From Phocaeicola sp. (GTDB lineage: Bacteria; Bacteroidota; Bacteroidia; Bacteroidales; Bacteroidaceae), in assembly GCA_029257865.1 (NCBI GenBank), contig JARIAN010000119.1, positions 45,929-109,928 of the forward strand: a DNA stretch of 64,000 bases, written 5' to 3'. This document shows positions 38,250 through 47,217 of the stretch, piece by piece. The notes beneath the pieces are model-generated. The model was not told the DNA's origin. It saw only the letters and a list, made by a program, of their open reading frames with translations, and searched no databases. Positions within the stretch are counted from its first letter, which is position 1; each line of letters begins with the position of its first letter. The translations under genes and the position numbers were made by a program.

Positions 38250-40775
38250 ATGAACAAACCATTTTCACAACGATATTCTGATGTGATACAATATAGTAAA
38301 GAGGAAGCCGACCGGTTGGGTAATGAAGCTATAACTCCGGAGCATTTACTGCTAGGGATCTTGCGCAAAGGCGATGGAGGTGCTATACAGGTATTGAAAA
38401 GCCTGCATGTTGATGTCAATATGCTAAAGCAACAGTTGGAACAGACGTTAAAGAAGCAGACATCCGACCTTCAAGTACCCTTCAGCCAATTAGACTTCGA
38501 CCTCCTCTCCTCTCGTATTATCAAAGCAAGTCTGTTGGAAGCTAAATTATTGGAAGCTACCCAAACAGGCACAGAGCATTTATTATTGGCCATTATGAAA
38601 GAAAGACAATGTATAGCTTTTAAAGAATTAGATGCAATGGAAGTAACTTACGCTAAAATTAAAAAGAAACTGACCACATTGCAGGAAAAACCTTGCGCTG
38701 GTTTTGAACTGGAAAAAGACGATGATGATGATGATGAACTTTTCAATCGTTCCGACATCAACAACCATTCTCAAAATTCAAGTGCTGCCCATAACGCTTC
38801 TTCTACTAAAGAAAATTCATTTTTAGACTCTATGAGTACAGATATTACTCGTGCTGCAAAAGAAATGAAATTAGACCCTGTAGTAGGACGGGAGAAAGAA
38901 ATAGAACGTATCGCACAGATACTCAGCCGAAGAAAGAAGAACAATCCGATTCTTATAGGAGAACCTGGTGTTGGCAAATCGGCTATCATAGAAGGGCTGG
39001 CTTTACGTATTAATGAGAAAAAAGTACCCCGCGCTTTACTCAACAAGCGGATTGTGGCATTGGATATGATTTCTCTAGTAGCAGGAACCAAGTATCGTGG
39101 AGAGTTTGAAGAGCGAGTCCGTAAGATATTAGAAGAATTGAAAAAAAATCCAGACATTATTTTATTTATTGACGAAATTCATACAATTGTAGGTGCTGGA
39201 GCAACATCAGACTCAATGGATGCTGCCAATATGCTTAAACCTGCTCTAGCAAGAGGTACTATTCAGTGTATAGGAGCCACTACTATTGACGAATACCGGA
39301 AACATATTGAAAAAGATGGTGCTTTGGAACGTCGTTTCCAAAAGGTTTTAGTAGAGTCTACATCTGCTGAAGAAACATTACAAATATTGCGTAATATAAA
39401 AAACAAATATGAAGAGTATCATTTGGTAAATTATACAGAAGATGCTTTGCTTGCGTGTGTCAATTTGGCAGATAGATACATTACAGACCGGAATTTTCCG
39501 GATAAGGCTATTGATGTTTTAGATGAAGCAGGGTCCCGAGTACACCTTATTAATATACCTGTTCCAAAAGAAATCGAAGAGCAAGAGGCGAAATTGCAAG
39601 AGGTACGTAAAGATAAAGCTTCAGCGGTACGGCTTCAAGATTTTGAATTGGCAGCAAGTTTCCGCGATAAGGAACGTCGTCTTTCAGATGAATTAATCGT
39701 AATGCAGCGTCAATGGGAAGACAAAATGAAGGAACATCGAGCTCTAGTTGATGAAGCTCAGATAGCCGATGTGGTTTCTATGATGTCAGGAGTTCCGGTG
39801 CAGCGTATTGCTCAAACAGAAACTGTACGGTTGAGAAATCTTCCTGCCGAACTTAAAGCTAAAGTGATAGCGCAAGACAAGGCTATTGAAACGGTAGTAA
39901 AAGCGATTCGCCGTAGTCGTATTGGATTGAGAAACCCTAATAAACCTATTGGCACATTTCTTTTCCTTGGCCCTACTGGAGTGGGAAAAACACACTTGGC
40001 AAAAGAATTAGCCAAGCTGTTGTTTGGATCTGCCGACGCATTGGTACGTATTGATATGAGTGAGTATATGGAGAAATTCAATGTTTCACGTCTTGTTGGT
40101 GCGCCTCCCGGGTATGTAGGTTATGAAGAAGGGGGACAATTAACAGAGAAGGTGCGTCATAAGCCCTACTCAATTGTTCTTTTGGATGAGATAGAAAAAG
40201 CGCATCACGACGTTTACAATTTATTGTTGCAGGTAATGGATGAAGGACGTTTAACTGACAGTTATGGCAGAACTGTAGATTTCAGAAATACAATCTTGAT
40301 AATGACTTCAAATATTGGCTCTCGTCAGTTAAAAGAATTTAGTAGAGGCATTGGTTTTACGGCACAAACTTCAGTACATGAAAAAGAATTCTCACAGTCT
40401 ATCCTGACCAAAGCATTGAATAAATCTTTCGCTCCAGAATTTATCAATCGTTTGGATGAGATTGTAATGTTTGACCAACTTGATATTCCTGCTTTACGTC
40501 ATATTATTGATATTGAACTTCAGGCTCTTTACCCTCGTATAGAGAGTCTTGGATATAAGCTGCTTATTACAGACAGTGCAAAAGATTTTATAGCCAATAA
40601 AGGATATGATGTGGAATATGGAGCTCGTCCTTTAAGACGTGCCATCCAAACATATATAGAAGATGGATTGGCTGAAGTTATATTGATGGAAAAATATATG
40701 CCAGGGGATACAATTATTGCAAAAACATCTCCCGAGGAAGATAAGATTATCATGGAAATAAAAAAAGATGATTGA
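38250..40775 (+). CDS. clpC: ClpC-type AAA+ unfoldase (Clp protease ATP-binding subunit)
   Basis: 841 residues that unfold substrates for ClpP. Layout: two N-terminal Clp repeats (about 5-145), AAA-1 with GEPGVGKSAI and DEIHTIVGAGATS, a middle region containing a UVR-like motif (DFELAASFRDKERRL), AAA-2 with GPTGVGKTHLAKELA and LLDEIEKAH, then the D2-small domain. An acidic DDDDDDE patch near residue 155 is unusual. It is divergent from gyrA and ends in its own terminator. Confidence 0.95.
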   Translation: MNKPFSQRYSDVIQYSKEEADRLGNEAITPEHLLLGILRKGDGGAIQVLKSLHVDVNMLKQQLEQTLKKQTSDLQVPFSQLDFDLLSSRIIKASLLEAKLLEATQTGTEHLLLAIMKERQCIAFKELDAMEVTYAKIKKKLTTLQEKPCAGFELEKDDDDDDELFNRSDINNHSQNSSAAHNASSTKENSFLDSMSTDITRAAKEMKLDPVVGREKEIERIAQILSRRKKNNPILIGEPGVGKSAIIEGLALRINEKKVPRALLNKRIVALDMISLVAGTKYRGEFEERVRKILEELKKNPDIILFIDEIHTIVGAGATSDSMDAANMLKPALARGTIQCIGATTIDEYRKHIEKDGALERRFQKVLVESTSAEETLQILRNIKNKYEEYHLVNYTEDALLACVNLADRYITDRNFPDKAIDVLDEAGSRVHLINIPVPKEIEEQEAKLQEVRKDKASAVRLQDFELAASFRDKERRLSDELIVMQRQWEDKMKEHRALVDEAQIADVVSMMSGVPVQRIAQTETVRLRNLPAELKAKVIAQDKAIETVVKAIRRSRIGLRNPNKPIGTFLFLGPTGVGKTHLAKELAKLLFGSADALVRIDMSEYMEKFNVSRLVGAPPGYVGYEEGGQLTEKVRHKPYSIVLLDEIEKAHHDVYNLLLQVMDEGRLTDSYGRTVDFRNTILIMTSNIGSRQLKEFSRGIGFTAQTSVHEKEFSQSILTKALNKSFAPEFINRLDEIVMFDQLDIPALRHIIDIELQALYPRIESLGYKLLITDSAKDFIANKGYDVEYGARPLRRAIQTYIEDGLAEVILMEKYMPGDTIIAKTSPEEDKIIMEIKKDD

Positions 40776-40810
40776 TAAAATATCGTCATCTTGGCTTTTC
40801 AGAACACGAC

Positions 40811-40844
40811 AAAATGTCAGATGGAAACATCTGGCATTTTTTTT
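40811..40844 (+). terminator. Terminator of clpC
   Basis: AAATGTCAGATG (40812-40823), loop gaaa, CATCTGGCATTT (40828-40839), then T run. Confidence 0.88.
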
Positions 40845-40938
40845 GTATCAGACTTGTCGATTATTTTATCTAGAAATTATCAAGCGATATTTCAACAATA
40901 AAAGACAAAACAGAATTAATTTATAAATACTTAAAGAT

Positions 40939-42984
40939 ATGCAGAAAGGTAATATTGGGGTTACTACAGAAAACATTTTCCCCATCATCAAAAAGTTCTT
41001 GTATAGTGATCATGAAATATTCTTGCGCGAACTGGTTTCAAATGCAGTTGATGCAACTCAGAAGTTGAAAACTTATGCTTCAAAGGGCGAATTTAGTGGT
41101 GAGATGGGTGACCTTACCGTACGCGTGAAAGTAGAAAACGATACAATCGTAATTTCCGACCGTGGTATTGGTCTTACCGCCGAAGAAATTGATAAATACA
41201 TCAATCAGATTGCCTTCTCTGGAGCCAATGATTTTCTTGAAAAATATAAAGACGATGCCAATGCCATTATTGGTCACTTTGGTTTAGGTTTTTATTCGGC
41301 TTTCATGGTAGCAAAGCAAGTTGATATCATTACTAAATCATATAAGGACGGAGCACAAGCCGTAAAATGGAGCTGCGATGGTAGTCCGGTGTTTACTTTA
41401 GAAAATACTGAAAAGGCTGATCGTGGTACTGATATCGTATTGCATATAGATGATGATTGCAAGGAGTTTTTGGAAGAAAGTCGTATTCAGGGGTTGATGA
41501 ACAAGTATTGCCGTTTCTTGTCAGTACCTGTTGCTTTCGGAAAAAAGAAAGAATGGAAAGATGGCAAGCAGGTGGAAACTGAAGAGGATAATGTAATCAA
41601 TAATACTTGCCCTATATGGACTAAAAAGCCTAGCGAACTGAAAGATGAAGATTACAAAAACTTCTATCGCGAATTATATCCGATGTCTGATGAACCTTTG
41701 TTCTGGATTCATTTGAATGTGGATTATCCATTTAATTTGACAGGTGTTCTGTATTTTCCTAAGATTAAGAGCAATCTTGATTTGCAGAAGAACAAAATTC
41801 AGCTCTATTGCAATCAAGTATATGTAACAGATTCAGTAGAAGGTATTGTTCCAGATTTCTTAACTTTACTGCATGGTGTAATTGATTCTCCTGATATTCC
41901 ATTGAACGTATCTCGTTCTTACTTGCAAAGTGATTCTAATGTAAAGAAAATCTCTACTTACATCACTAAGAAAGTAGCTGACAGACTCCAGTCAATTTTC
42001 AAGAATGACCGTAAGGAATTTGAAAACAAGTGGGATGACCTGAAGATTTTCATCAATTATGGAATGTTGACTCAGGATGATTTCTATGAAAAGGTTTCTA
42101 AGTTTGCATTGTTGAAAGATACTGACAATAATTATTATACTCAGGAAGAATATCAAACTTTAATTAAAGATAATCAAACTGATAAAGAAGGTAATCTGAT
42201 ATACTTATATGCTAACCAACTTGATGAACAATATACTTATATTGATGCAGCAAAAAGTAAAGGATATAATGTATTGCTGATGGATGGACAGTTGGATGTT
42301 CCTATGGTCAATATGTTGGAGCAGAAACTGGAAAAATCTCGTTTCACTCGCGTAGATAGCGATGTAATTGACCGCTTAATTGTTAAAGACGAAAATAAGG
42401 GTGAAGAGTTGTCTAAAGACAAGGTTGAAATTTTGTCAGCTATGTTCAAAAGTCAATTGCCTAAGCTGCAGAAGACAGAATTCCACGTGGAAGTAGAACC
42501 AATGGGTGAAAATCTTTCTCCTGTTGTTATTACTCAATCTGAATATATGCGCCGTATGAAAGAAATGGCTAACATTCAGCCTGGAATGAGTTTCTATGGT
42601 GAAATGCCTGATATGTTTAACTTGGTTCTCAATAGTGACCATCGTTTGGTAAGACAAATATTGGAAGAGGCTGAGTCCGCTTGCGCAGAGAAATTAGTTC
42701 CTGTAGAATCAGAACTTGCTTTGCTTAACCTTGATAAAGGCCAGCTAGACAAAGCTAATGAAGGAAAGAAACCAGAAGACATTGCTACAGCAGATAAGGA
42801 TAAATTGCAGGATTTGGATAAGAAGATTCAGGCGCAGCATGACTTGAAGAACGAAATTATCGGAACCTATGCGGCTGGACACAATAAATTGCATCAGTTG
42901 ATTGACTTGGCTTTACTGCAAAATAACATGCTGAAAGGTGAAGCGTTGACTAACTTTGTTAAGCGTAGTATAGAATTGATTTAA
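40939..42984 (+). CDS. htpG: Molecular chaperone HtpG (Hsp90 family)
   Basis: 681-residue cytosolic ATP-dependent chaperone. The GHKL ATPase motifs are clear: REL(V)SNAVDATQKL with the catalytic Glu, DRGIGLTAEEI, GHFGLGFYSAFMVA. The middle domain includes GVLYFPKIKSNLD and SRSYLQSDSNVKKI. A C-terminal dimerisation region follows, slightly longer than in E. coli HtpG and containing a lysine/aspartate-rich insertion near 605-640. It stands alone, with an independent terminator. Confidence 0.96.
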   Translation: MQKGNIGVTTENIFPIIKKFLYSDHEIFLRELVSNAVDATQKLKTYASKGEFSGEMGDLTVRVKVENDTIVISDRGIGLTAEEIDKYINQIAFSGANDFLEKYKDDANAIIGHFGLGFYSAFMVAKQVDIITKSYKDGAQAVKWSCDGSPVFTLENTEKADRGTDIVLHIDDDCKEFLEESRIQGLMNKYCRFLSVPVAFGKKKEWKDGKQVETEEDNVINNTCPIWTKKPSELKDEDYKNFYRELYPMSDEPLFWIHLNVDYPFNLTGVLYFPKIKSNLDLQKNKIQLYCNQVYVTDSVEGIVPDFLTLLHGVIDSPDIPLNVSRSYLQSDSNVKKISTYITKKVADRLQSIFKNDRKEFENKWDDLKIFINYGMLTQDDFYEKVSKFALLKDTDNNYYTQEEYQTLIKDNQTDKEGNLIYLYANQLDEQYTYIDAAKSKGYNVLLMDGQLDVPMVNMLEQKLEKSRFTRVDSDVIDRLIVKDENKGEELSKDKVEILSAMFKSQLPKLQKTEFHVEVEPMGENLSPVVITQSEYMRRMKEMANIQPGMSFYGEMPDMFNLVLNSDHRLVRQILEEAESACAEKLVPVESELALLNLDKGQLDKANEGKKPEDIATADKDKLQDLDKKIQAQHDLKNEIIGTYAAGHNKLHQLIDLALLQNNMLKGEALTNFVKRSIELI

Positions 42985-43005
42985 TAGAAGATATCTGTCT
43001 AATTT

Positions 43006-43057
43006 AAAAGCCTTGACTTCATATCGGAATGCTGATAGAAGCCAAGGCTTTTTTTAT
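43006..43057. terminator. Terminator between htpG and the epimerase pseudogene
   Basis: AAAAGCCTTG (43006-43015) and CAAGGCTTTT (43043-43052) with inner pairing GAAG/CTTC; A and T runs on the two sides suit convergent genes. Confidence 0.85.
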
Positions 43058-43076
43058 GATTTTCAGGTCAATTCAT

Positions 43077-43954
43077 CTAATCCAAGATTTCAATGACATA
43101 TCCTCCATGGAATATTTCTGAAGGAGATAAATGTTGCATCCAGTCTCTATCCTTAAATTCGCCTGTAAAGCCAACACGATCGCAACGACCATACCATGGT
43201 TCTATACATACAAACGGAGCATTTTTGGAAGGAGGAGACCATAATCCTACAACTGGCGCATCAAAAGTCATTTTCAAGATGGGTTCCTGCAAAGGACTGA
43301 GCAAGGTCACTTCATTTACTTGTGCGTTTTCCAATATTAAAGCATCCCTGTTGAATGTTTCTGTAGTGATAGGCAGTAGCCCTTCTGTCAAATATAATGG
43401 ATAACGTGTTTTCGGCACAGCACATCCTTTTTCGCCTATCAGAATGTATTCCATCTGTTGCTTACCACCAAGCTTAAAGAAGCCTCTTTCATTGGTTGAG
43501 GCGTCAAATTTAGGATAGAAGAAAGCTGGATGAGCTCCTATTTGGAAATGCATTTCTTGCTGACCGGTATTTTCCACTTGCCATATCACTTCAATTTTTT
43601 CCCTTCAATTCGATATCCAACTTCAAGACAAAAATCATAAGGGAATTTCTGGTGAGTCTGTTCATTATCAACCAAACGATACCTCAATTCGCTTTCAGTT
43701 TTCTTTATAAGCTGAAAATCCATATCTCGGGCAAATCCATGCTGTGACAATTTATATGTATTACCATCACATTGATACATATCATCCCAAACACGTCCTA
43801 CAATAGGAAATAGTATAGGAGAATGTCTACCCCAAAACACAGGGTCTGCTTGCCATAGTAACTCTTTGCCATCGCATTGAATACTGCAAAGTTCAGCTCC
43901 TGAAGCCGAAACCTGAATACATAATTCAGAGTTAGAAAGTATTTCCATAACCAA
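43077..43954 (-). pseudogene. Aldose-1-epimerase-like (LacX family) gene split by a one-base frameshift
   Basis: Two overlapping minus-strand frames make up one protein of the galactose mutarotase-like fold. The first (43586-43954) runs from MVMEILSNSELCIQ to GYRIEGKKLK; the second (43077-43589) continues with ...VIWQVENTGQQEMHFQIGAHPAFFY and carries GLWSPPSKNAPFVCIEPWYGRCD and the DRDWMQHLSP end. They join across a run of six A (43596-43601, minus strand). A seventh A would restore EGKKIEVIWQV. It could be a sequencing error, a real null allele or phase-variable slippage. The gene stands at the edge of the conjugative element. Confidence 0.85.
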
Positions 43955-44110
43955 ATTAGTTATTATGCAGAATGAAGTTACGAAAAGAGTGTATTTTATT
44001 GGAAATGAGCGTATGTTAATCGCTCATGATAGTAATAGGTTACGATTTGGTTAGTTATCTGCTGCATTATTCTTCTGCGCGTTGCGTAACCTTCAAAGAA
44101 CTCTTCGTAT
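43955..44110. other. Chromosomal flank of the integrated element, upstream region of the epimerase gene
   Basis: No gene seen. It contains two inverted repeats: TGAGCG-9 bases-CGCTCA (44006-44026) and AGGTTACG (44037-44044) with CGTAACCT (44085-44092). They could be leader structures of the epimerase transcript or protein-binding sites near the integration junction. Confidence 0.5.
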
Positions 44111-44120
44111 GCAAAAGTAA
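44111..44120 (-). other. Candidate attachment-site core (attL/attR) of the conjugative element
   Basis: On the minus strand this reads TTACTTTTGC, nine of ten positions of the CTnDOT target consensus GTAnnTTTGC (first base T instead of G). It lies where chromosomal sequence gives way to the element. The same motif resembles a -7 promoter box, so the insertion may have split the promoter of the epimerase gene. The other junction is not in the window, so the repeat cannot be confirmed. Confidence 0.5.
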
Positions 44121-44128
44121 CAATAAAA

Positions 44129-44164
44129 CGGGAGATTTTGATATGAATCTCCCTGATTTTTTTC
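44129..44164 (+). terminator. Hairpin with T tail next to the candidate junction
   Basis: GGGAGATT (44130-44137) and AATCTCCC (44146-44153) followed by TGATTTTTTT. It would stop transcription entering the element from the chromosome. Confidence 0.75.
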
Positions 44165-44480
44165 TATCTCACACAAGTTTTTCCGTAAAAGCGATTTTAT
44201 CCGTCAGCACACCATCGCCCAAAAAGATTTTGAACGAACGTGTGCCGACTGCCGCATAAGCGGAGAAAAGGGCTTTGCCTCACGCCTAAACAATAGTTTA
44301 GACTGATGAGACAAGGCCCCTTTCTTTTGTGCTTATGCCAAAGAGGTGCTTTTACGGGGTTTTGACGATTTTTCTTTTTTCGTTGTCCTTTTGAGCCGGA
44401 AGCGGAAAGCCGTGTATGACCGCACATTCCATAAATGAAACAAGCCGTCACTCACGGCAGACAAACCGGGAAGAATGATT
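44165..44480. other. Non-coding end region of the element with hairpins
   Basis: No credible gene. Contains CCGC-ataa-GCGG (about 44253-44264) and a long imperfect hairpin at 44267-44323, with AAAGGGC at the left foot, GGCCCCTTT at the right foot and CTAAAC/GTTTAG at the tip. A further T-rich run lies at 44363-44383. Such structured non-coding DNA suits an element end with integrase or terminator functions. Confidence 0.5.
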
Positions 44481-44654
44481 TTATCCATCCGACCAAACAC
44501 GTTTGGCCAAACAGATAAAAACATACTTCCTTGCCGATGGTTTGCCCGGTTTCACGCTACCGGCTATGTTCTTTTCTGTTGGGGATGTCTTTTTCACGGA
44601 TTTCTCTTTTGAAGTTTTCCTGTCTAATCTGCCTCTACTTCCGTTTACCTCCAT
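44481..44654 (-). CDS. Putative 57-residue lysine-rich protein
   Basis: Starts MEVNGSRGRLDRKTSKEK and ends LAKRVWSDG. It is basic and has no recognised domain. It lies in the same reading frame as a 42-residue frame immediately upstream (44679-44807), separated by a TGA. The codons overlap the unusual repeated inverted repeats at 44493-44512. Similar short frames may recur at this end of Bacteroides conjugative elements, but I cannot verify that here. Confidence 0.4.
   Translation of the reverse strand: MEVNGSRGRLDRKTSKEKSVKKTSPTEKNIAGSVKPGKPSARKYVFICLAKRVWSDG
44493..44512. repeat. Overlapping inverted repeats CCAAAC-ac-GTTTGG-CCAAAC
   Basis: Three six-base arms alternate in orientation: CCAAAC (44493-44498), GTTTGG (44501-44506), CCAAAC (44507-44512). 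The middle arm can pair with either neighbour. The layout suits a protein-binding site or an alternative hairpin switch. Confidence 0.6.
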
Positions 44655-44678
44655 TTTCGCGCCTTTCAGTGAGCCGCA

Positions 44679-44807
44679 TCAGGCAGTCATTTTCGTGCTG
44701 GGTGCAAAGGTAACTCCGGGATTGTACGGGAAAGCAAGGTCAAGCCTCCTGTTTTCGGGAAAAATCTCCAGCCCTGCGGGTAGTATTTTCCCCGAAAAAC
44801 CTTGCAT
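44679..44807 (-). CDS. Putative 42-residue protein in frame with the 57-residue one
   Basis: MQGFSGKILPAGLEIFPENR at the start, ending STKMTA. The stop TGA is followed in the same frame, nine codons later, by the start of the 44481-44654 frame, so this may be one gene with an internal stop. No domain recognised and expression is uncertain. Confidence 0.3.
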   Translation of the reverse strand: MQGFSGKILPAGLEIFPENRRLDLAFPYNPGVTFAPSTKMTA

Positions 44808-44975
44808 TCCCTAATCCCTACCTTTTTAAGCACCCGAAACGAAAACGACCGATGCGACAGAAAGACGCATTAAAAAAAATGTCGGATAAACGAGAGGCAG
44901 ATAAGATAGTTTGAAACTCAACTCCCTCAGCTCTTGAATCCGCATTAAAAACAAAAAATCAAAAACAGCAAAGAT

Positions 44976-45191
44976 ATGACAGCAACGGCAGACTTCAGAC
45001 AAGTGGCGCAATACATAGGGCTTGCGATATGCGCCCTAATCATGCGCACCGCCCTTTGGGTGTTCGGCATCCTTTGGGGTATCGTCAGAGAGATAGTAAA
45101 CGGAATGTTCCGAGTGGCGATAGGCATAATCGTGGCAATCTTTTCCACTATCGCCTTCTTCGGCTTCATCCTTTGGTTATTCACCCTTTAA
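44976..45191 (+). CDS. Small membrane protein of the conjugative element
   Basis: 71 residues with two hydrophobic segments (about 11-33 and 44-69), the second ending FIGFILWLFTL-like. It starts the rightward cluster and precedes pcfK by 16 bases. Function unknown; a role in transfer or entry exclusion is possible but not shown by the sequence. Confidence 0.7.
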   Translation: MTATADFRQVAQYIGLAICALIMRTALWVFGILWGIVREIVNGMFRVAIGIIVAIFSTIAFFGFILWLFTL

Positions 45192-45207
45192 TCTTACCGA
45201 TAGCGAT

Positions 45208-45636
45208 ATGAAAACGACAGACCATTTCAAGAGAACGATACAGATGTATTTGGAGCAACGTGCAGCGGAAGATGTGCTCTTTGCCAAGAACTACCGCAAC
45301 CCTGCCAAAAACATAGACGATTGCGTGACCTACATTCTGAACTATGTGCAGAAAAGCGGTTGCAACGGCTTCACGGACGGGGAGATATACGGACAAGCCG
45401 TACACTACTATGACGAGAACGAGATAGAGGTGGGCAAGCCTATCCAGTGTCAGATAGCCGTGAACCATGTGGTGGAACTCACCGCAGAGGAAAAGGCGGA
45501 GGCACGGCAGAACGCTATCCGACAATACCAAGACGAGGAAGTCCGCAAGTTGCAGAACCGCAACAAGCCGAGAACCGCCACCAAAGCGACCACCCAAGAA
45601 GTACAACAACCCTCATTATTTGATTTAGGCTTATGA
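45208..45636 (+). CDS. pcfK: PcfK-like protein with C-terminal QPSLF motif
   Basis: 142 residues matching the PcfK family found beside PcfJ in conjugative elements of Bacteroides and Gram-positives (named from enterococcal plasmid pCF10); the function is unknown. The N-terminal helical domain (HFKRTIQMYLEQRAAEDVLFAK) is followed by a charged linker and a tail ending QQPSLFDLGL. QPSLF (134-138) resembles the sliding-clamp binding consensus. The stop overlaps the pcfJ start by four bases. Confidence 0.85.
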   Translation: MKTTDHFKRTIQMYLEQRAAEDVLFAKNYRNPAKNIDDCVTYILNYVQKSGCNGFTDGEIYGQAVHYYDENEIEVGKPIQCQIAVNHVVELTAEEKAEARQNAIRQYQDEEVRKLQNRNKPRTATKATTQEVQQPSLFDLGL

Positions 45637-46916
45637 AACCGAGAACACGCATACAGCAGGAAGTCGCACATCTGAGCAAGCGACTACCGAGATTGACCGC
45701 CACGCAAAAGGCATACGCTTTCCTTCATTGCTTCAAGCATTACGCAATCAAGAGAGCGGACGGCACGAACATCTGCACTGAGTGCGGACATTCGTGGAAG
45801 AGCGACCACGACCTTGCGGACACCCTTTGCGGATGTACCTGCCCCCATTGCGGTATGCAGTTGGAAGCGTTGCGCACCCGAAAGAGCGTTCTCAGCGAGA
45901 ATGAGTACTTCTCCATCGTCACCACCAGCAAGCAATACCAAGTGATACGCTTCTTCTTCGTCAAGTCCCGATACAAGGCAGGGCAAGCAGCCGAGTATTC
46001 CATTTATGAAGTGGTGCAGAGGTGGATTTCACCCGATGGAAAGACAACGACCGTTGCCCGACTGCGTGGTATGTCAATGTTGTATTACGACCAATGGTCT
46101 GAATACAGCGACATGGAGGTACGCAAGAACAACAGACTTCACGCATACGATATAGCACCTATGTGTACCTATCCCCGACAGCGTTTCATCCCCGAATTGA
46201 AACGCAACGGCTTCAACGGGGACTATCACAACACACTGCCGTATGAACTTTTCACGGCTATCCTTTCTGACAGCCGAGCCGAAACACTCTTGAAAGCAGG
46301 GCAATACGCCATGTTGCGCCACTATATCCGTAGTTCCTTTGATATGGGGCGATATTGGGCATCCGTCAAGATTTGCATCCGTAACGGCTACACCATTTCG
46401 GACGGCTCCGTATGGTGCGACACCATAGACCTCCTGCGTCATTTGGGTAAGGACACGAACAGCCCGAAATACGTCTGCCCTGCCGACCTCAAAGCGGAAC
46501 ACGACAAGTTGGTGAGAAAACGCAACCTGCAAAGGGAGCGTGAGCGGACGGAACAGCAACGGCAAAAGGCAATTGAGGACGAGAAGAACTATCTGAAAGC
46601 CAAAGGCATCTTCTTCGGACTTGTGTTCTCCGACAGCCTTATCTGCATCAAGGTCATAGAGAGCGTGGAGGAAATGGTGGAGGAAGGACGGATAATGCAC
46701 CATTGTGTGGGCGGTTATCACAACAAGGCAAACTCCCTTATCCTATCCGCCACCATTGACGGCAAACGGATTGAAACGATAGAAGTGTCACTGAAAACGC
46801 TGAAAGTGGTACAGAGCAGAGGGGTATGCAATTCCAATACCGAGTACCACGACCGCATCATCCGGCTTGTGGAGGACAATACCGAACTTATCCGTCAGCG
46901 TATGAACGCAGCATAA
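45633..46916 (+). CDS. pcfJ: PcfJ-like protein
   Basis: 427 residues. A zinc-ribbon-like cluster (Cys 48, 51, 70 and 73, plus Cys 66 and 68) lies near the N terminus. The PcfJ domain follows (about 300-420), with the conserved MHHCVGGYHNKANSLILSATIDGKRIETIEVSLKT region. A coiled, highly charged stretch (RKRNLQRERERTEQQRQKAIEDEKN, about 285-312) precedes it. Enzymatic activity is not established for the family. Overlaps pcfK by four bases. Confidence 0.88.
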   Translation: MKPRTRIQQEVAHLSKRLPRLTATQKAYAFLHCFKHYAIKRADGTNICTECGHSWKSDHDLADTLCGCTCPHCGMQLEALRTRKSVLSENEYFSIVTTSKQYQVIRFFFVKSRYKAGQAAEYSIYEVVQRWISPDGKTTTVARLRGMSMLYYDQWSEYSDMEVRKNNRLHAYDIAPMCTYPRQRFIPELKRNGFNGDYHNTLPYELFTAILSDSRAETLLKAGQYAMLRHYIRSSFDMGRYWASVKICIRNGYTISDGSVWCDTIDLLRHLGKDTNSPKYVCPADLKAEHDKLVRKRNLQRERERTEQQRQKAIEDEKNYLKAKGIFFGLVFSDSLICIKVIESVEEMVEEGRIMHHCVGGYHNKANSLILSATIDGKRIETIEVSLKTLKVVQSRGVCNSNTEYHDRIIRLVEDNTELIRQRMNAA

Positions 46917-46940
46917 TATCAACCTATAATACAGAATAAT

Positions 46941-47198
46941 ATGGAAGTAAGATTTGAAAGCATGGTTTGCTTGTGGGACGATAAAATCCCCACGATATTC
47001 CTTGAGTTTATGAACCTCCTCACTTTTTGTCAGAGTGAGGAGCAGTTAAGGGCAAGTGTAAAGGACTTCGCCGAAAAGAACGAACTTGACAAGTATTTTC
47101 ATTACGGCTTCGGCTCACACCATTTCTACCTGCACCAACGTTACACGAGTAACCCCGAAATGGTGATGCAAAACAGAGTGTTGTCAGTACATTTCTAA
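46941..47198 (+). CDS. Hypothetical protein, 85 residues
   Basis: No family recognised. The sequence is rich in aromatic residues (FHYGFGSHHFYLHQRY near 52-67), with no signal or membrane segment. It starts 24 bases after pcfJ and is followed at 19 bases by the DUF3873 gene, so it lies within the same small-gene run. Confidence 0.6.
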   Translation: MEVRFESMVCLWDDKIPTIFLEFMNLLTFCQSEEQLRASVKDFAEKNELDKYFHYGFGSHHFYLHQRYTSNPEMVMQNRVLSVHF

Positions 47199-47217
47199 CC
47201 TTCTAAAAACAACGATT

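Noticed and set aside
44503-44814. 103-residue plus-strand frame in the element end
   Set aside because: Its reverse complement gives the more protein-like basic frames, and the plus reading has no recognised domain or start signal; not called.
46074-46721. 215-residue minus-strand frame over pcfJ
   Set aside because: Shadow of pcfJ, which has the family signature and four-base overlap with pcfK.
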